The notes below the pieces were generated by a model. That model was not told the DNA's origin. It did not search any database and saw nothing but the letters and a program-made list of their open reading frames with translations. A program made the position numbers and the translations under genes. A stretch of 64,000 nucleotides of DNA from the NCBI GenBank assembly GCA_944548615.1, contig OX155976.1, positions 7,955,822 to 8,019,821 of the forward strand, given 5' to 3'. Shown piece after piece: positions 56,101 to 63,475 of the stretch. Origin of the DNA: Micropterix aruncella (Eukaryota > Arthropoda > Insecta > Lepidoptera > Micropterigidae). Numbering within the stretch: the first letter of the stretch is position 1; every line of letters begins with the position of its first letter.

Positions 56101-59100
56101 TAGACTGGGAGCCGTTTGCGACACCTATATTCGACAAAAATAAATTTCGAGCATGAAAAAGCACAAGTAGGGCTTCGAATTTGGATACGAGTACGATAGA
56201 AATGCAAAGCGAGAAAATGCCGGTCGCCCTAATGCAGAGTGGCAACATCTTTCGACCGTACCGTACCACTGGCTTTATTTCGATTTTTGATTTCTGCCTT
56301 TTGGACCATTTTCTTCATTTGGCCGTAAACTTTGGAGCGACGTTGTGGCCCGAATACTCGTTTTGCTAGGTTGTTCAGTTCTACAAATACACATAGTAAA
56401 CATTGTGTCTTACGCTGTTAACGTTTATTTTAAAGTAAAAATGTAATATTGGCAAGTGAAGTTGCCATTTTCGATTGTTCAATTCGGTGTTTGTAAAAAA
56501 AAAGAGTCTTCGACCGGATCTCTGATAGTCCTTCGAATCGTTGTAGTTTATCTCGAGGTGGTTTTAATTCTGCTGGTTCAACTCAAGATGGTTTCAACCA
56601 TGGGGATTTTGCCAACGGTAGGTCTACTCATGGTAGTTATTATTAGGGACCTCATAATAGCTCTCGTGGCTCACTCGAAGTAAAGTTATCGTTGTGGTGA
56701 GTTCAATTACACTGTGGCCACCTGTACTGATTGTTCTAATAAAAATACATCTAAGACTTCACAGCCTTCAAAGTCAAAAAACCCAAAAGTGAGAATAGAC
56801 TTTTCTGCATTCCGCCTCAATATTTTTTGCGACTGAGAAAGACCTTCTTTTTTGGAAGTATTATTAGGTGATAATATTGCTGTTTGTGGTTTACTTGACA
56901 CAGGTTCGAGTGTTAAAATTTTGGTGGCGGTTGACATTGCCTTTAACCCTTTGAGTAAATGGGTATTTTCATGGTTGCATCTGTCTCTTTTGCAGGATTT
57001 TCGGCGACATCGATGGCGCTCGACTTAAAGTACTATAACTACGAAACTACTACACCAATCATAAAAAGAACAACTACACAATGATTGCATTGAAATTTCG
57101 AATATAGAATATTGAAATATCATTTTGTAAAACAATTAGATAATTATGAATAAATATGAGAACGTCAAAGAAGTGAAAAAAACGCGCGACCAGATTTGGT
57201 CGACTCTTACTCAACGGATAATTGTTTCGCGACCAGATTTGGTTGACTCATACTCAACGGGTTAATTGATATCAGATATACTCTTCATAGGTCTCCGTTG
57301 GTAAATTTCAGCAGTAAATTAAAGTTCTGTTAAGAGCCCTATCACATATTTTTTCCAGAAAGGCAAGAAAAGTGGATTTTTGGCGTTCTAATTCCAAGAA
57401 ATGAAGAGATTTCTACAAACTTTAATTACTGAATTACCTGGACCATTTCTTGATGTTGACCATAGCGGCCTTTAATTTTAGATATAACGAATATTATTTA
57501 CTTATTCAGCCCATTTTCCGAAAGTCGTTATTCGTAAAACGCTCGGAAGGCAAACTTTGAGCTCCTTAATACAGTAATATCACTACAACGAAAACCGTAT
57601 ACTATTTTTTTTTATGTCCGTCATGTATTCTTGTTGACCATAGCGGCCTTATTTTTTCGTTTTTTGACCACATATCCAAGGTATACATTACTTACAATTA
57701 CACAAAATTTAAAAAAAAACTTCCTGTATCATTCTAATTTTCTCAGAAATAAAATAAGATTCTTATATAATACTTATACTATATTAAAGTTCACTCTTTT
57801 AGCAATACGACATAATATAAATTATTGTCATTAGAAAGGAGAAAACACTGCAAAAAACAATTAGAAATTGTGTATATATTTGCTTGCGCAAGAGAAGAGC
57901 GCTCAGTGCCGCGGTTTTCTCCCAGGGTTGAATAGTTATTTATTTATTTTTTTATTTATTTATCCTATCTTTTATAATTACATCCAAAAAAAAATGCGTT
58001 CATTTTTTAAACTCATTTTAAAAGAATACCTACGCTATTTTGTAATAGGCCTCTTAAGACAATTGGTTATATGTTTCTCCTCTTTCCATGCAATAAACCC
58101 TGTCAGCTTAATCGAGCTGTAGTAGCTCCAGATATAAATACTTCCCTTATTTTGTGTATTGATTTTGCCAGAGAATGAGTTGGCTTTAGAAATTTTGAAA
58201 TTCGTTAAATTTGAGTCCAGCGATGCCATCACTTGGCATCGAGTCAATAAAGTTTTAACCTTTACTTCAATGACTGACAATGAACATTCAATATTTACGC
58301 GGCGATAGGCAAGGGCTGAAAACCCCGCCCACCACCCGGCCAGTTGAACAATGAACTGACAATGAACAGTTGCTCACTGCGCAGATAATTAGTAGTTTTG
58401 AGAAAATTTCTACGGAAGTCAAGGGTCTTGGTCGTATGGATTTAATATCTTAGGCCAACGAAACTGCGTATGCTTTTTGTACGCTATATCCACCACCACG
58501 AATTGTCACTGTTGAATTATAAAGTTCGAACCTAGCAAAAGGGGTTGGAACAATCCAACGTTTTTTTTTTCAAATTCAAATGGTACTCTTTATTTCTGTT
58601 TCGAAAACTAAAATTTGAATTCTATTATGAAGTCGGGCGCGTATCCAGTTCTGGAGAATACCACTATCCTGGATAATTTGCAAGACACAAATACTTATTG
58701 TTCATCAAATTATTGGCCGAATTTTGGCAAATATTCTTGGATCCTCTTCTCAAAAAAAGCGTAGTTTTACTGTTCCTGGATGTGGATGTTTTAAGATGAC
58801 TGTTGGTGCCTTCGGGTTGCGCAACTCACCGATCTGTATGCAACGGTTGGTGGACAAATTATTCGATCCTTCATTCAATAACAAAGTTTTTTGTTATCTT
58901 GATGACATTATTAATGTATCGTCTACGTTTGAAGAGCACATAACTTTACTAAACTAAACAAAGTTTTAGATTGTCTGTTGTATGCCAATCTTCCAATTAT
59001 AAAAATATAAAAAAAACAGTAGTAGCTTCTCATGGTCTGTATATCGAACCCGAAAAAGTAAAATGTATTCTCGATTTTCCTACTTCAAAGGAACGGTCGA

Positions 59101-62100
59101 CTGGTATAGTCGGTTTATACAGATTTTTAATGTATTGCTGCTATTTTACCTCGGTTGACGAGTACTTGCCAAACCTTTTGCATAGACACCAGAGGTGGAA
59201 GTCATTAAAAAAATGAAACCTGCTTTAGGTTCAAATCCTAATCTGGCATGTCCCGATCATTCCAAGCTTTCGCTGTCCATTGTAATACGTCTTTGTGTTG
59301 TGCGGTTTAGGTGGGGTTTTAACATAGAAGGTCGATGGCATTGATCATCCTTTTGCTTTCTCCAGCTGGTGCTATATTCTAACACAAAACACGAAGCACT
59401 AAGTGTAATTCATGTGTCGAGTATTTTCGCAATTACTTAGAGAGCAGTCCCACAAAATTATCTCTACGAACCACACCAGTTTATGTTGTGGTTATATGTG
59501 TGTGGAACCACTCAAGAATCTGACAGTAATAAATAAAATACAAACGGAGCTGCCATGGAATTCACCGACCGGAGTCGGGCCCATCATAATACTATTTTAT
59601 TTTTACACTTCTGGGGGGTGAGCAGTGGATTCCGGACTTACGAACCGGCTGTGGTAGGTTTAGGACAGCTGTCTTGCCACATGTGAGCGTTCACCTTACC
59701 ACCCATTCACTCCCCCTTCGAAGCCATAGAATTTGAGATGCAGAAATCGGGTTTTAGATAATTTTTCTAGAAAGGAGTTGATTATTTTCCTGGTGAGACC
59801 AAGATCTTTAAAAATGTGAAACAAAGATTTGGCTGGCAGGCCACGAGCGCCTACTTCCACCGCGTGAAGGTGAACAGTGAAGCCGTTCCGGGTGACGGCA
59901 TTTGCGAGGTCATGGTATTTATTTAATTTGTACTCGTGGTCTTTTGGGATATTTGATTCCCATGGAACAGTTAATTCTACGATAAGGACCATCTTCCGAG
60001 ATAGAGAGTAAAGAGTTATATCTGGACGCACGGCTGTGCATCCGAGACTTTCAGGGAATTTATACTGCTTAGAGACCGAATCGACCTCCATAATCCAATC
60101 TGAAGCTTTCTCGATTATTGAGAAAGGTTTTGCAGTGAGATGTTTTTTGCCTTTAGAGCCAACCCGCATAAACTGTATTGGGGGTTTGGAGGATACTGTA
60201 TATGGCTCGTTGGGGTATCCATTTCTATTTTTTTGTTTGTGAGATATTCCAAAAACAAAATGGGTCAGCATGTGGTTCCTCACACATCTCGGTTGCTTCC
60301 CGTTTCTTTTTTTTCTGTTGTTTTTGATCTGTGGTATGATTTTTTTAAGGCGGTGTCTGAAAACCGCAATGGTTACCCAAATTTCCAAACAAATGATAAT
60401 GAATTGTATAGATACTCTAAAAGTAAGTATCAATTCATTGTTGTTATGATTGGAAATTAGTTGTCTCGTTGCAGCATAGAGAGAGGCTTATCCGGAAAAT
60501 CATGAGTCAGATTTGGCTATGCATTTTGAAATTTTCAATACAGATCGTCGTCTTTGTCTTCGTTATTTTTGGCCTAATATGCGAGGAGATGTAGTTAAAT
60601 TAATTTCAAAATGTGAAACTTGTCAGCAATATAACCATTTGAATAATTCTTTGTTGCTTATTTGCTTTCCCTTTGAATCGTGCCAGCCACCAGTAAACTC
60701 GTTAGTTATGTCGTCGAACATAATATTATCCTTCGCTTTGGTGTTCCGCAATAATTAATGTCGGACAATGGGAAACAGTTCATCGGTAGCAGTTCACCGA
60801 ACTGATTGCTAAATACAAGATTCTATAAGTGTATATAAATTATAAATATTGCCCTGAGGTTGATCCCTAAGAGGCAGAATTGTAGTGTGGTCACGGTTGG
60901 TGTTGTGTGTTAAAAATGACCCGCATATGGGATCTCTATCTTTCCTAAATTCTGCTAGCAATACACTCGGCAGTTTAAAAAAATACCGGTTTCAGTCAAT
61001 TCTTCCTAGTCCATAGTCACGAACCAATTATAAATGGTTCTTTTTATACTTAGTCTCCGGAATCCCAAAGCAGGGATATTTTTGGCAGTAAGTTGTCTTA
61101 CGCTCAGGATTTGAAAGAATTATTTAACATTTTTCTTACAGTGCGACAGAAATTAGTTGTCACATACGCATAATCAAGTTTATGACCGTAAACACCATCC
61201 TGCAGAATTTAAAGTGGGCAATATAGCGTACAAAAAGACTTATTATTTAAGCAATGCTGTAAACTGTATATATTTGGAAAATTGCCCCAAAGTTTGAAAA
61301 ATGCAAAATATATTTTTTTTTATGTCTGTGTTGGTTTATGTGAGTTAGAGAAAGCCGAGGTAAAGAAGTTCTCGGGCAAATAAAGACTTTCAATCGGGAC
61401 GGTTTAATCAAAATTGGGAGTCTTAGAAAATCGTCTAAATCATTGTCTTCCAAATTGTGGCTATGATATAATGGTGTGTTTTATGCCTTTCGTGGAAGTT
61501 TTTATGCATCGCATTAAATATTATTCGATAGAAAAAAGTAAACGTTAACTTACGGGCGAATTGGAGTAGGATTGCGAGCGTTGACTCTGCGCGGGGCTGC
61601 TGTGCTGCGAGTAGGAACTGCGCGAGGGCGAGCGGTACGACTGGCCGCCCTGAGGCGCCGGCGACTGCGAGTAGGGTTGCCCCTGCGGCGCGGGCGACTG
61701 CGAGTAGGGCTGCCCTTGCGGCGCGGGCGACTGCGAGTAGGGCTGTCCTTGCGGCGCGGGCGACTGCGAGTAGGGCTGAGTCTGCGGCGCGGGCGACTGC
61801 GAGTAGCCCGGGTGCGGGCCGGGCGAGTCCGAGTAGGGCGGCCCCTGGGCGTTGGCGCTCTGCGGCGCGGGGCTCTGCGAGTAGGGGTGGGCGGCCACGG
61901 GGCTGCGCGCGTACACGGGCGAGCGGTGCGGCGGCGGCGGCTGCGCGTAGGGCTGCGGCTGCGGCGAGCGCGCGTAGGGCAGGCGCTGGGGCGACGTCTG
62001 GCGGAACTGCGCGGCCGGGCTGGGCGGGTAGGCGCCGGGCGGCGGCGCGGGGCTGCGCGAGTAGGCGGGCGCCACGGGGCGGCGGCGCTGCGGGCTGCCG

Positions 62101-62696
62101 TAGGGCTGCTGCGGCAGGGGGCTGCGGCCGTAGGGCGGCGCCTGGGGCCGCGGGCTGAGCGAGTAGGGCGCGGGCGAGTGGGCGTAGGCGGGCCCGCCCG
62201 GGCCCATGGCGGCGGCCAGCGACAGGTCGGAGGGCTGGTCGCCGAGCGAGCCCTCGCCGGGGCCCAGCTCGCCGCCGAAGTAGGGCGAGACGACGTCGCG
62301 GGCGCGGTAGGCGCCCGGCCCGGGCCCGCGCTCGAAGTCGCCGTGCGGCCCGAACGGCCCGTCGCCGCCCGCGTCGTGGCCCATGCCCGGCATGCTGGGC
62401 AGCGGCGTGGCCGAGGCCATGGCCTGCTGCCGCTGCTGCTGCTGCTGCTGCAGCAGGAACTGCTGTTCCTCGGGGCGGATCTTCTTGGGCCGGCCGCGCT
62501 TCTTCTTGGGCGGCTGCTCGCCGTCCGGGCCGTCCAGGGCCTGCGGGGCGCGCGGGGCCCTGGGCGCCCGGGGCGCGGGGGGCACCGCCTCCCCGTTCTC
62601 CAACTTGATCTTCTTGGGTCGGCCGCGCTTCTTCTTCATGGGCACCTCGGTGCCGTCCTCGAGGATCATCGTATCGCACGGAGCGTCCGGGCCCAT
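43947..62696 (-). CDS. AT-hook, proline/tyrosine-rich nuclear protein, seven exons (about 945 aa)
   Basis: The exons, in transcript order, are 62696-61554, 56124-55650, 51733-51522, 50681-50431, 48962-48802, 44614-44219 and 44146-43947. All junctions have GT donors (mostly GTAAGT/GTGAGT) and AG acceptors. Phases 0,1,0,2,1,1 agree across every join, giving 2838 nt. Two AT-hooks (R-G-R-P at 24-27 and 67-70, each in a K-K-K-R-G-R-P-K-K-I block) would bind the minor groove of AT-rich DNA. A glutamine run follows at about 83-92, then a long proline/tyrosine/serine region ending in a tandem Y-S-Q-S-P-A-P-Q repeat (297-351). An acidic region follows (382-540). A short helical-looking patch, S-L-S-G-L-E-S-L-V-D-Q-I-P, lies at 770-782, and the tail is Y/P/G-rich. 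I infer a nuclear chromatin or transcription regulator, mostly disordered. I do not recognise the family. An acceptor at 62704 suggests more exons upstream. Confidence 0.85.
44219..44614 (-). CDS. AT-hook gene, coding exon 6
   Basis: 396 nt between GTCCGGCAG and GTGAGT. It encodes S-P-G-E-Y-A-A-G-A-K-G-G, the S-L-S-G-L-E-S-L-V-D-Q-I-P patch, a glycine run, then alanine/proline/tyrosine-rich sequence. Extremely GC-rich. Confidence 0.85.
44615..45817. other. Intron 5 sequence; small local duplications
   Basis: Contains two neighbouring copies of TCCGAAGGAGATGTTTTAAG-like sequence (45026-45100). A CG-rich block with TATA-like and CAAT-like words at 45330-45800 could be a decayed LTR. No gene. 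Confidence 0.35.
45818..46901 (-). mobile_element. hAT element with 8-bp target duplication and partial transposase
   Basis: 1084 bp. The inverted ends are CAGTGGCGTCGCTAG, extending into a GGCCCGGGGCGG motif. The duplication CGCTCCCG lies at 45810-45817 and 46902-46909, exact on both sides. This end sequence is typical of a ZMYM-type hAT group. The element keeps only the C-terminal part of its transposase and is much shorter than an autonomous copy. Confidence 0.92.
46014..46709 (-). CDS. hAT transposase C-terminal fragment (231 codons)
   Basis: An open frame inside the hAT element. Its last 100 residues carry the hAT dimerisation block: S-N-E-R-S-F-S-K-L-K-L-I-K-T-Y-L-R-S at about 168-185, then N-G-L-A-I-R-S-V. 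The middle is helical and charged. The first 35 residues, rich in R, S, P and L, come from sequence close to the element end and are unlike a transposase. An internal deletion probably fused them. The catalytic DDE residues and the zinc finger are missing, so it cannot transpose, but a dimerising fragment could act as a repressor if expressed (speculative). Confidence 0.75.
   Translation of the reverse strand: MLSLGLSLRRRPLSPRRAGSSVLVRPGEQSRDAGLSLEEETKRCMLECIDKLHQELEVRMKSMERVFEIFGIIQPYHLLNNNDEQLSILISNFCKAYEEFDKDETMTEIKRLRNFIRTAGVPKEESEKWISLKVLQFIVEIDLTESVPNVYVGSIETFFDSVCFLASNERSFSKLKLIKTYLRSTMSQAMLNGLAIRSVEREAANKADFDAIIKESLKLKCAGRKCFDFVV
46910..48361. other. Rest of intron 5; no gene
   Basis: CG-richer sequence up to about 47800, then AT-rich. 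Frames here lack motifs. AATAAAGCCC near 46984 and surrounding sequence might belong to the same decayed LTR as 45330-45800. Confidence 0.3.
48362..48400 (-). repeat. tRNA-like T-arm, probable SINE head
   Basis: On the - strand GCGCGGGTTCGATTCCCGGC contains a perfect RNA polymerase III B box (GGTTCGATTCC) with complementary flanks. The matching anticodon and D arms are not present in proper spacing. It is therefore a tRNA-derived SINE fragment rather than a tRNA gene. Confidence 0.45.
48802..48962 (-). CDS. AT-hook gene, coding exon 5
   Basis: 161 nt between TTTCCAG and GTAAGT; too short to stand out as an ORF but fixed by matching phases on both sides. It encodes S-T-P-P-H-H-P-L-G-H-S-S-P-F through Q-N-P-G. 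Moderate GC, unlike exons 1, 2, 6 and 7. Confidence 0.85.
49362..49890. mobile_element. TTAA-type repeat family W, copy 1 (one end visible)
   Basis: Starts TTAACCCCTTGAGCGGC and is nearly identical to 63476-64000 over at least 520 bp. TTAA followed by CCC is the usual start of piggyBac-like elements. I could not place the other end. GCGGCAAACGGG and GCGGCAAAGGGG lie 47 bp apart as an internal repeat. Confidence 0.6.
50431..50681 (-). CDS. AT-hook gene, coding exon 4
   Basis: 251 nt between CTTACAG and GTAATT. It encodes V-P-Q-P-A-N-S-A-N-S-S-Y through M-Y-A-T-Q-F-N. It includes an S-N-S-P-K-L-Q-L-D-G-G-L patch. Confidence 0.85.
50822..50889. repeat. 19-bp tandem repeat, 3.6 units
   Basis: GCGAGTGTAATGCAGCCAG is repeated three times exactly, plus 11 bases. 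It lies in intron 3, 140 bp upstream of exon 4 in the gene's direction. Confidence 0.95.
50890..51521. other. Intron 3; possible retrotransposon scrap
   Basis: A 100-codon + frame at 51186-51488 overlaps two others and shows no firm motif, so I do not call a gene. The words near 51290-51420 could be an old ORF2 tail. Confidence 0.3.
51522..51733 (-). CDS. AT-hook gene, coding exon 3
   Basis: 212 nt between ACCGCAG and GTAAGA. It encodes Q-N-S-N-R-H-S-A-L-N-L-I-G through E-Q-R-L-G-F-Q. Serine- and asparagine-rich. Confidence 0.85.
51895..52640 (+). pseudogene. CR1-type reverse-transcriptase remnant
   Basis: In shifting frames the + strand gives D-I-I-Y-L-D-Y-E-K-A-F-N (51940-51975, the palm motif with the last Asp changed). 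A-D-N-T-K-M-Y follows near 52203, in the place of the A-D-D-T-K box. L-T-L-N-A-E-K-C is near 52297. Many stops. It is in intron 2 of the AT-hook gene, on the opposite strand. Confidence 0.75.
52672..52758 (+). repeat. Single copy of the arm of the 14154 palindrome
   Basis: Matches 14263-14349 with few changes, including AACGTCACCGAAACGTCGGG. It directly follows the CR1 remnant. Confidence 0.85.
52780..53110 (+). pseudogene. CR1-type C-terminal scrap
   Basis: Reads K-E-G-W-A-A-L-G-L-A-T-L-E-Q-R-R near 52814-52860. A frameshifted G-D-L-M-E-T-Y-K-I-L-like block follows. Dead fragment. Confidence 0.6.
53111..53842. other. Intron 2 sequence without gene
   Basis: AT-rich. TTAA preceded by CCAGGGG at 53660 resembles one end of a TTAA element, but no partner was found. 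Confidence 0.3.
53843..55558. mobile_element. hAT element, 1.7 kb, non-autonomous, 8-bp target duplication
   Basis: The ends are CAGTGATTCCCAAAGTGG and, inverted, CGGAGGTTCCCAAAC. They are flanked by GTCTAGAT on both sides (53835-53842 and 55559-55566). The left 180 bp are shared with 2381-2570 and 63105-63290. I find no transposase motif in the interior. Confidence 0.85.
55650..56124 (-). CDS. AT-hook gene, coding exon 2
   Basis: 475 nt between GAATATAG and GTGAGT. It encodes V-S-Q-T-A-P-S-L-P through an acidic P-E-P-E-P-G-P stretch to P-V-S-A-M-Q. Very GC-rich and CpG-rich. Confidence 0.85.
56947..57261. mobile_element. TTAA-type MITE, 315 bp
   Basis: Flanked by TTAA (56943-56946 and 57262-57265). 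The ends are CCCTTTGAGTAAATGGG and, inverted, CCCGTTGAGTATGAG. Near the right end the phrase GCGACCAGATTTGGT occurs twice in tandem. It interrupts the Gypsy remnant after its protease. Confidence 0.8.
57266..58695. other. AT-rich interior of the Gypsy remnant; no motif
   Basis: The phrase TTGACCATAGCGGCCTT occurs twice (57458 and 57633). No coding evidence. Confidence 0.3.
58724..59216 (+). pseudogene. Gypsy reverse-transcriptase piece
   Basis: Two open segments contain F-G-L-R-N-S-P, then Y-L-D-D-I-I (active-site aspartates retained). After a stop and frameshift comes the connection region with V-K-C-I-L-D-F-P. Confidence 0.75.
59696..60433 (-). CDS. Intact ORF with a restriction-like endonuclease (PD-(D/E)XK) motif
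   Basis: 245 codons without interruption, in a region where everything else is decayed. Residues 130-155 read as a restriction-like core: R-P-D at 136-138, then 14 residues, then E153 in I-V-E-L-T-V-P-W-E. A basic helix region (K-L-N-K-Y-H-D-L) follows, and then V-E-V-G-A-R-G near 192-198. This spacing fits the R/K-P-D-X12-14-D/E motif of restriction-like nucleases, such as those of R2-type retroelements. I recall similar domains in uncharacterised, often RT-associated proteins of cnidarians and fish; that is memory, not a search. The N-terminal 30 residues are hydrophobic and may not be translated. The ORF interrupts the Gypsy remnant between RT and integrase, on the opposite strand. It could be the 3' part of a mobile element. 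Function unproven. Confidence 0.65.
   Translation of the reverse strand: MILTFRVSIQFIIICLEIWVTIAVFRHRLKKIIPQIKNNRKKRNGKQPRCVRNHMLTHFVFGISHKQKNRNGYPNEPYTVSSKPPIQFMRVGSKGKKHLTAKPFSIIEKASDWIMEVDSVSKQYKFPESLGCTAVRPDITLYSLSRKMVLIVELTVPWESNIPKDHEYKLNKYHDLANAVTRNGFTVHLHAVEVGARGLPAKSLFHIFKDLGLTRKIINSFLEKLSKTRFLHLKFYGFEGGVNGW
60490..60758 (+). pseudogene. Gypsy integrase zinc-binding piece
   Basis: An open segment with H-F-E-I-F-N-T-D-R-R-L-C-L-R-Y-F-W-P-N-M and C-E-T-C-Q-Q. It represents the second half of the HHCC domain; the catalytic core is not recovered. Confidence 0.75.
61554..62696 (-). CDS. AT-hook gene, first visible coding exon
   Basis: 381 codons from the ATG at 62696 to CCC before GTAAGT. 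It holds both AT-hooks, the Q-run and the 33-bp/11-residue tandem repeat. CTTTTCGTTCCGTCAG just before GTTGACGATG reads as a splice acceptor. The exon may therefore start at 62703, and the ATG may be internal or preceded by a 5' UTR exon. Confidence 0.85.
61640..61808 (-). repeat. 33-bp coding minisatellite (five 11-residue units)
   Basis: The GGGCGACTGCGAGTAGG-containing unit is repeated five times in phase with codons. Each unit encodes P-Y-S-Q-S-P-A-P-Q-G-Q or a close variant. Unit number is likely to vary between individuals. Confidence 0.85.
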
Positions 62697-62703
62697 CGTC
62701 AAC

Positions 62704-63104
62704 CTGACGGAACGAAAAGGATTACATTTATATATAAATACCGAAACTTGACCGTCGATTCGAGAGACCCCACGACGATTAAGCAATTTTGATTTGCAGG
62801 CATTATTATAAGAATTTTCGTCCCAAGTTACCGGCACTGATACACACTGACAGCCGCGAGATCGTTCACCACTTTGCAAGAGACGTAATAAATCGATATT
62901 TAGACGTTGCGGGCGGCAATCGAAAATGTTAATAGTGAGGGGGATTTGGCTATATTCTGGCGTAATACGAATACGACAGAAGCGCATTCCGATTTTTTAA
63001 TGGAATTCGTGCAACGGTGAATGCTGCGTCCCGCGCGGGATGTTAGACATTTTGCCGTAGGTAGGCGTGCGACCCCAACGGGTCGTTAGACATTGGAGGG
63101 GTTA
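62704..63104. other. Upstream of the first visible AT-hook exon: intron or 5' UTR
   Basis: The reading frame stays open through this stretch, but its composition is AT-rich and a strong acceptor lies at 62704. I therefore treat it as non-coding. Further exons would lie beyond the window. Confidence 0.4.
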
Positions 63105-63290
63105 ATAAGCATTGATAGGTAAAGCCAAGCCAACATTTTTGTTTTTTTACTATCAAAACCAGATAAATTTTCGTGGCCCTCCACTTACAACTTGTGAACC
63201 CCTATTTTTTTTCATGCCAACATAGACCCCTGTCAAGTCTCTCATGAACCCCTGGGGGTCCACTCGGGGGACCACTGCTCTAGTGCCTAT
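63105..63290 (-). repeat. hAT terminal sequence, inverted copy
   Basis: The reverse complement matches the left end of the element at 53843 and the remnant at 2381. Shared blocks include CCCCTGGGGGTCCAC and AACCAGATAAATTTTCGTG. The terminus lies at about 63280. Confidence 0.7.
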
Positions 63291-63475
63291 GCCTAGCTCA
63301 TCTAATTTCTTGCGAATCGAAGGACTTTATTGACATCCTGTAAAAATCGAAGAATGCGTATATTGCTCGTATAAAAATGCTCGTAATGCCTCTTGAGATA
63401 TCATGGACTTTCTCTCCTTTATTCTCGAAATATTCAATTTATGTATCCAATAACAATAATTCATCTTCTTTTTGT

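Larger units (their letters stand above)
56456..61310 (+). mobile_element. Decayed Gypsy-type LTR retrotransposon in intron 1 of the AT-hook gene
   Basis: On the strand opposite to the gene, pieces occur in proper gag-pol order. A possible CCHC knuckle lies near 56690-56740. A protease motif (L-L-D-T-G-S-S-V, near 56892-56915) follows. Reverse transcriptase comes next (M-T-V-G-A-F-G-L-R-N-S-P and C-Y-L-D-D-I-I, 58796-58915). The integrase zinc-binding domain follows (A-M-H-F, F-W-P-N-M-R-G-D-V, C-E-T-C-Q-Q-Y, 60515-60640). Last is the integrase C-terminus (D-R-K-H-H-P-A-E-F-K-V-G-N-I, near 61182-61220). Stops and frameshifts are frequent, LTRs were not found, and other elements split it. Inactive. 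Confidence 0.75.

Noticed and set aside
55587..56269. Two long alternative - strand frames over exon 2
   Set aside because: Both are low-complexity arginine/proline readings. Only the third frame joins both neighbouring exons in phase.
61435..62679. 414-codon alternative frame on the - strand
   Set aside because: Out of frame with the AT-hook/Q/Y-S-Q-S-P reading. It is arginine/alanine-rich and runs past the clear donor at 61553.
61572..62792. 406-codon frame on the + strand
   Set aside because: It is the complement of the AT-hook exon 1. Its long length comes from GC-rich codons; it is arginine/glycine/valine-rich noise with no motif.
61545..62987. N-terminal extension of the AT-hook protein to 62987
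   Set aside because: The frame is open, but composition changes sharply and a good acceptor (CTTTTCGTTCCGTCAG) precedes the exon. Treated as intron or 5' UTR.
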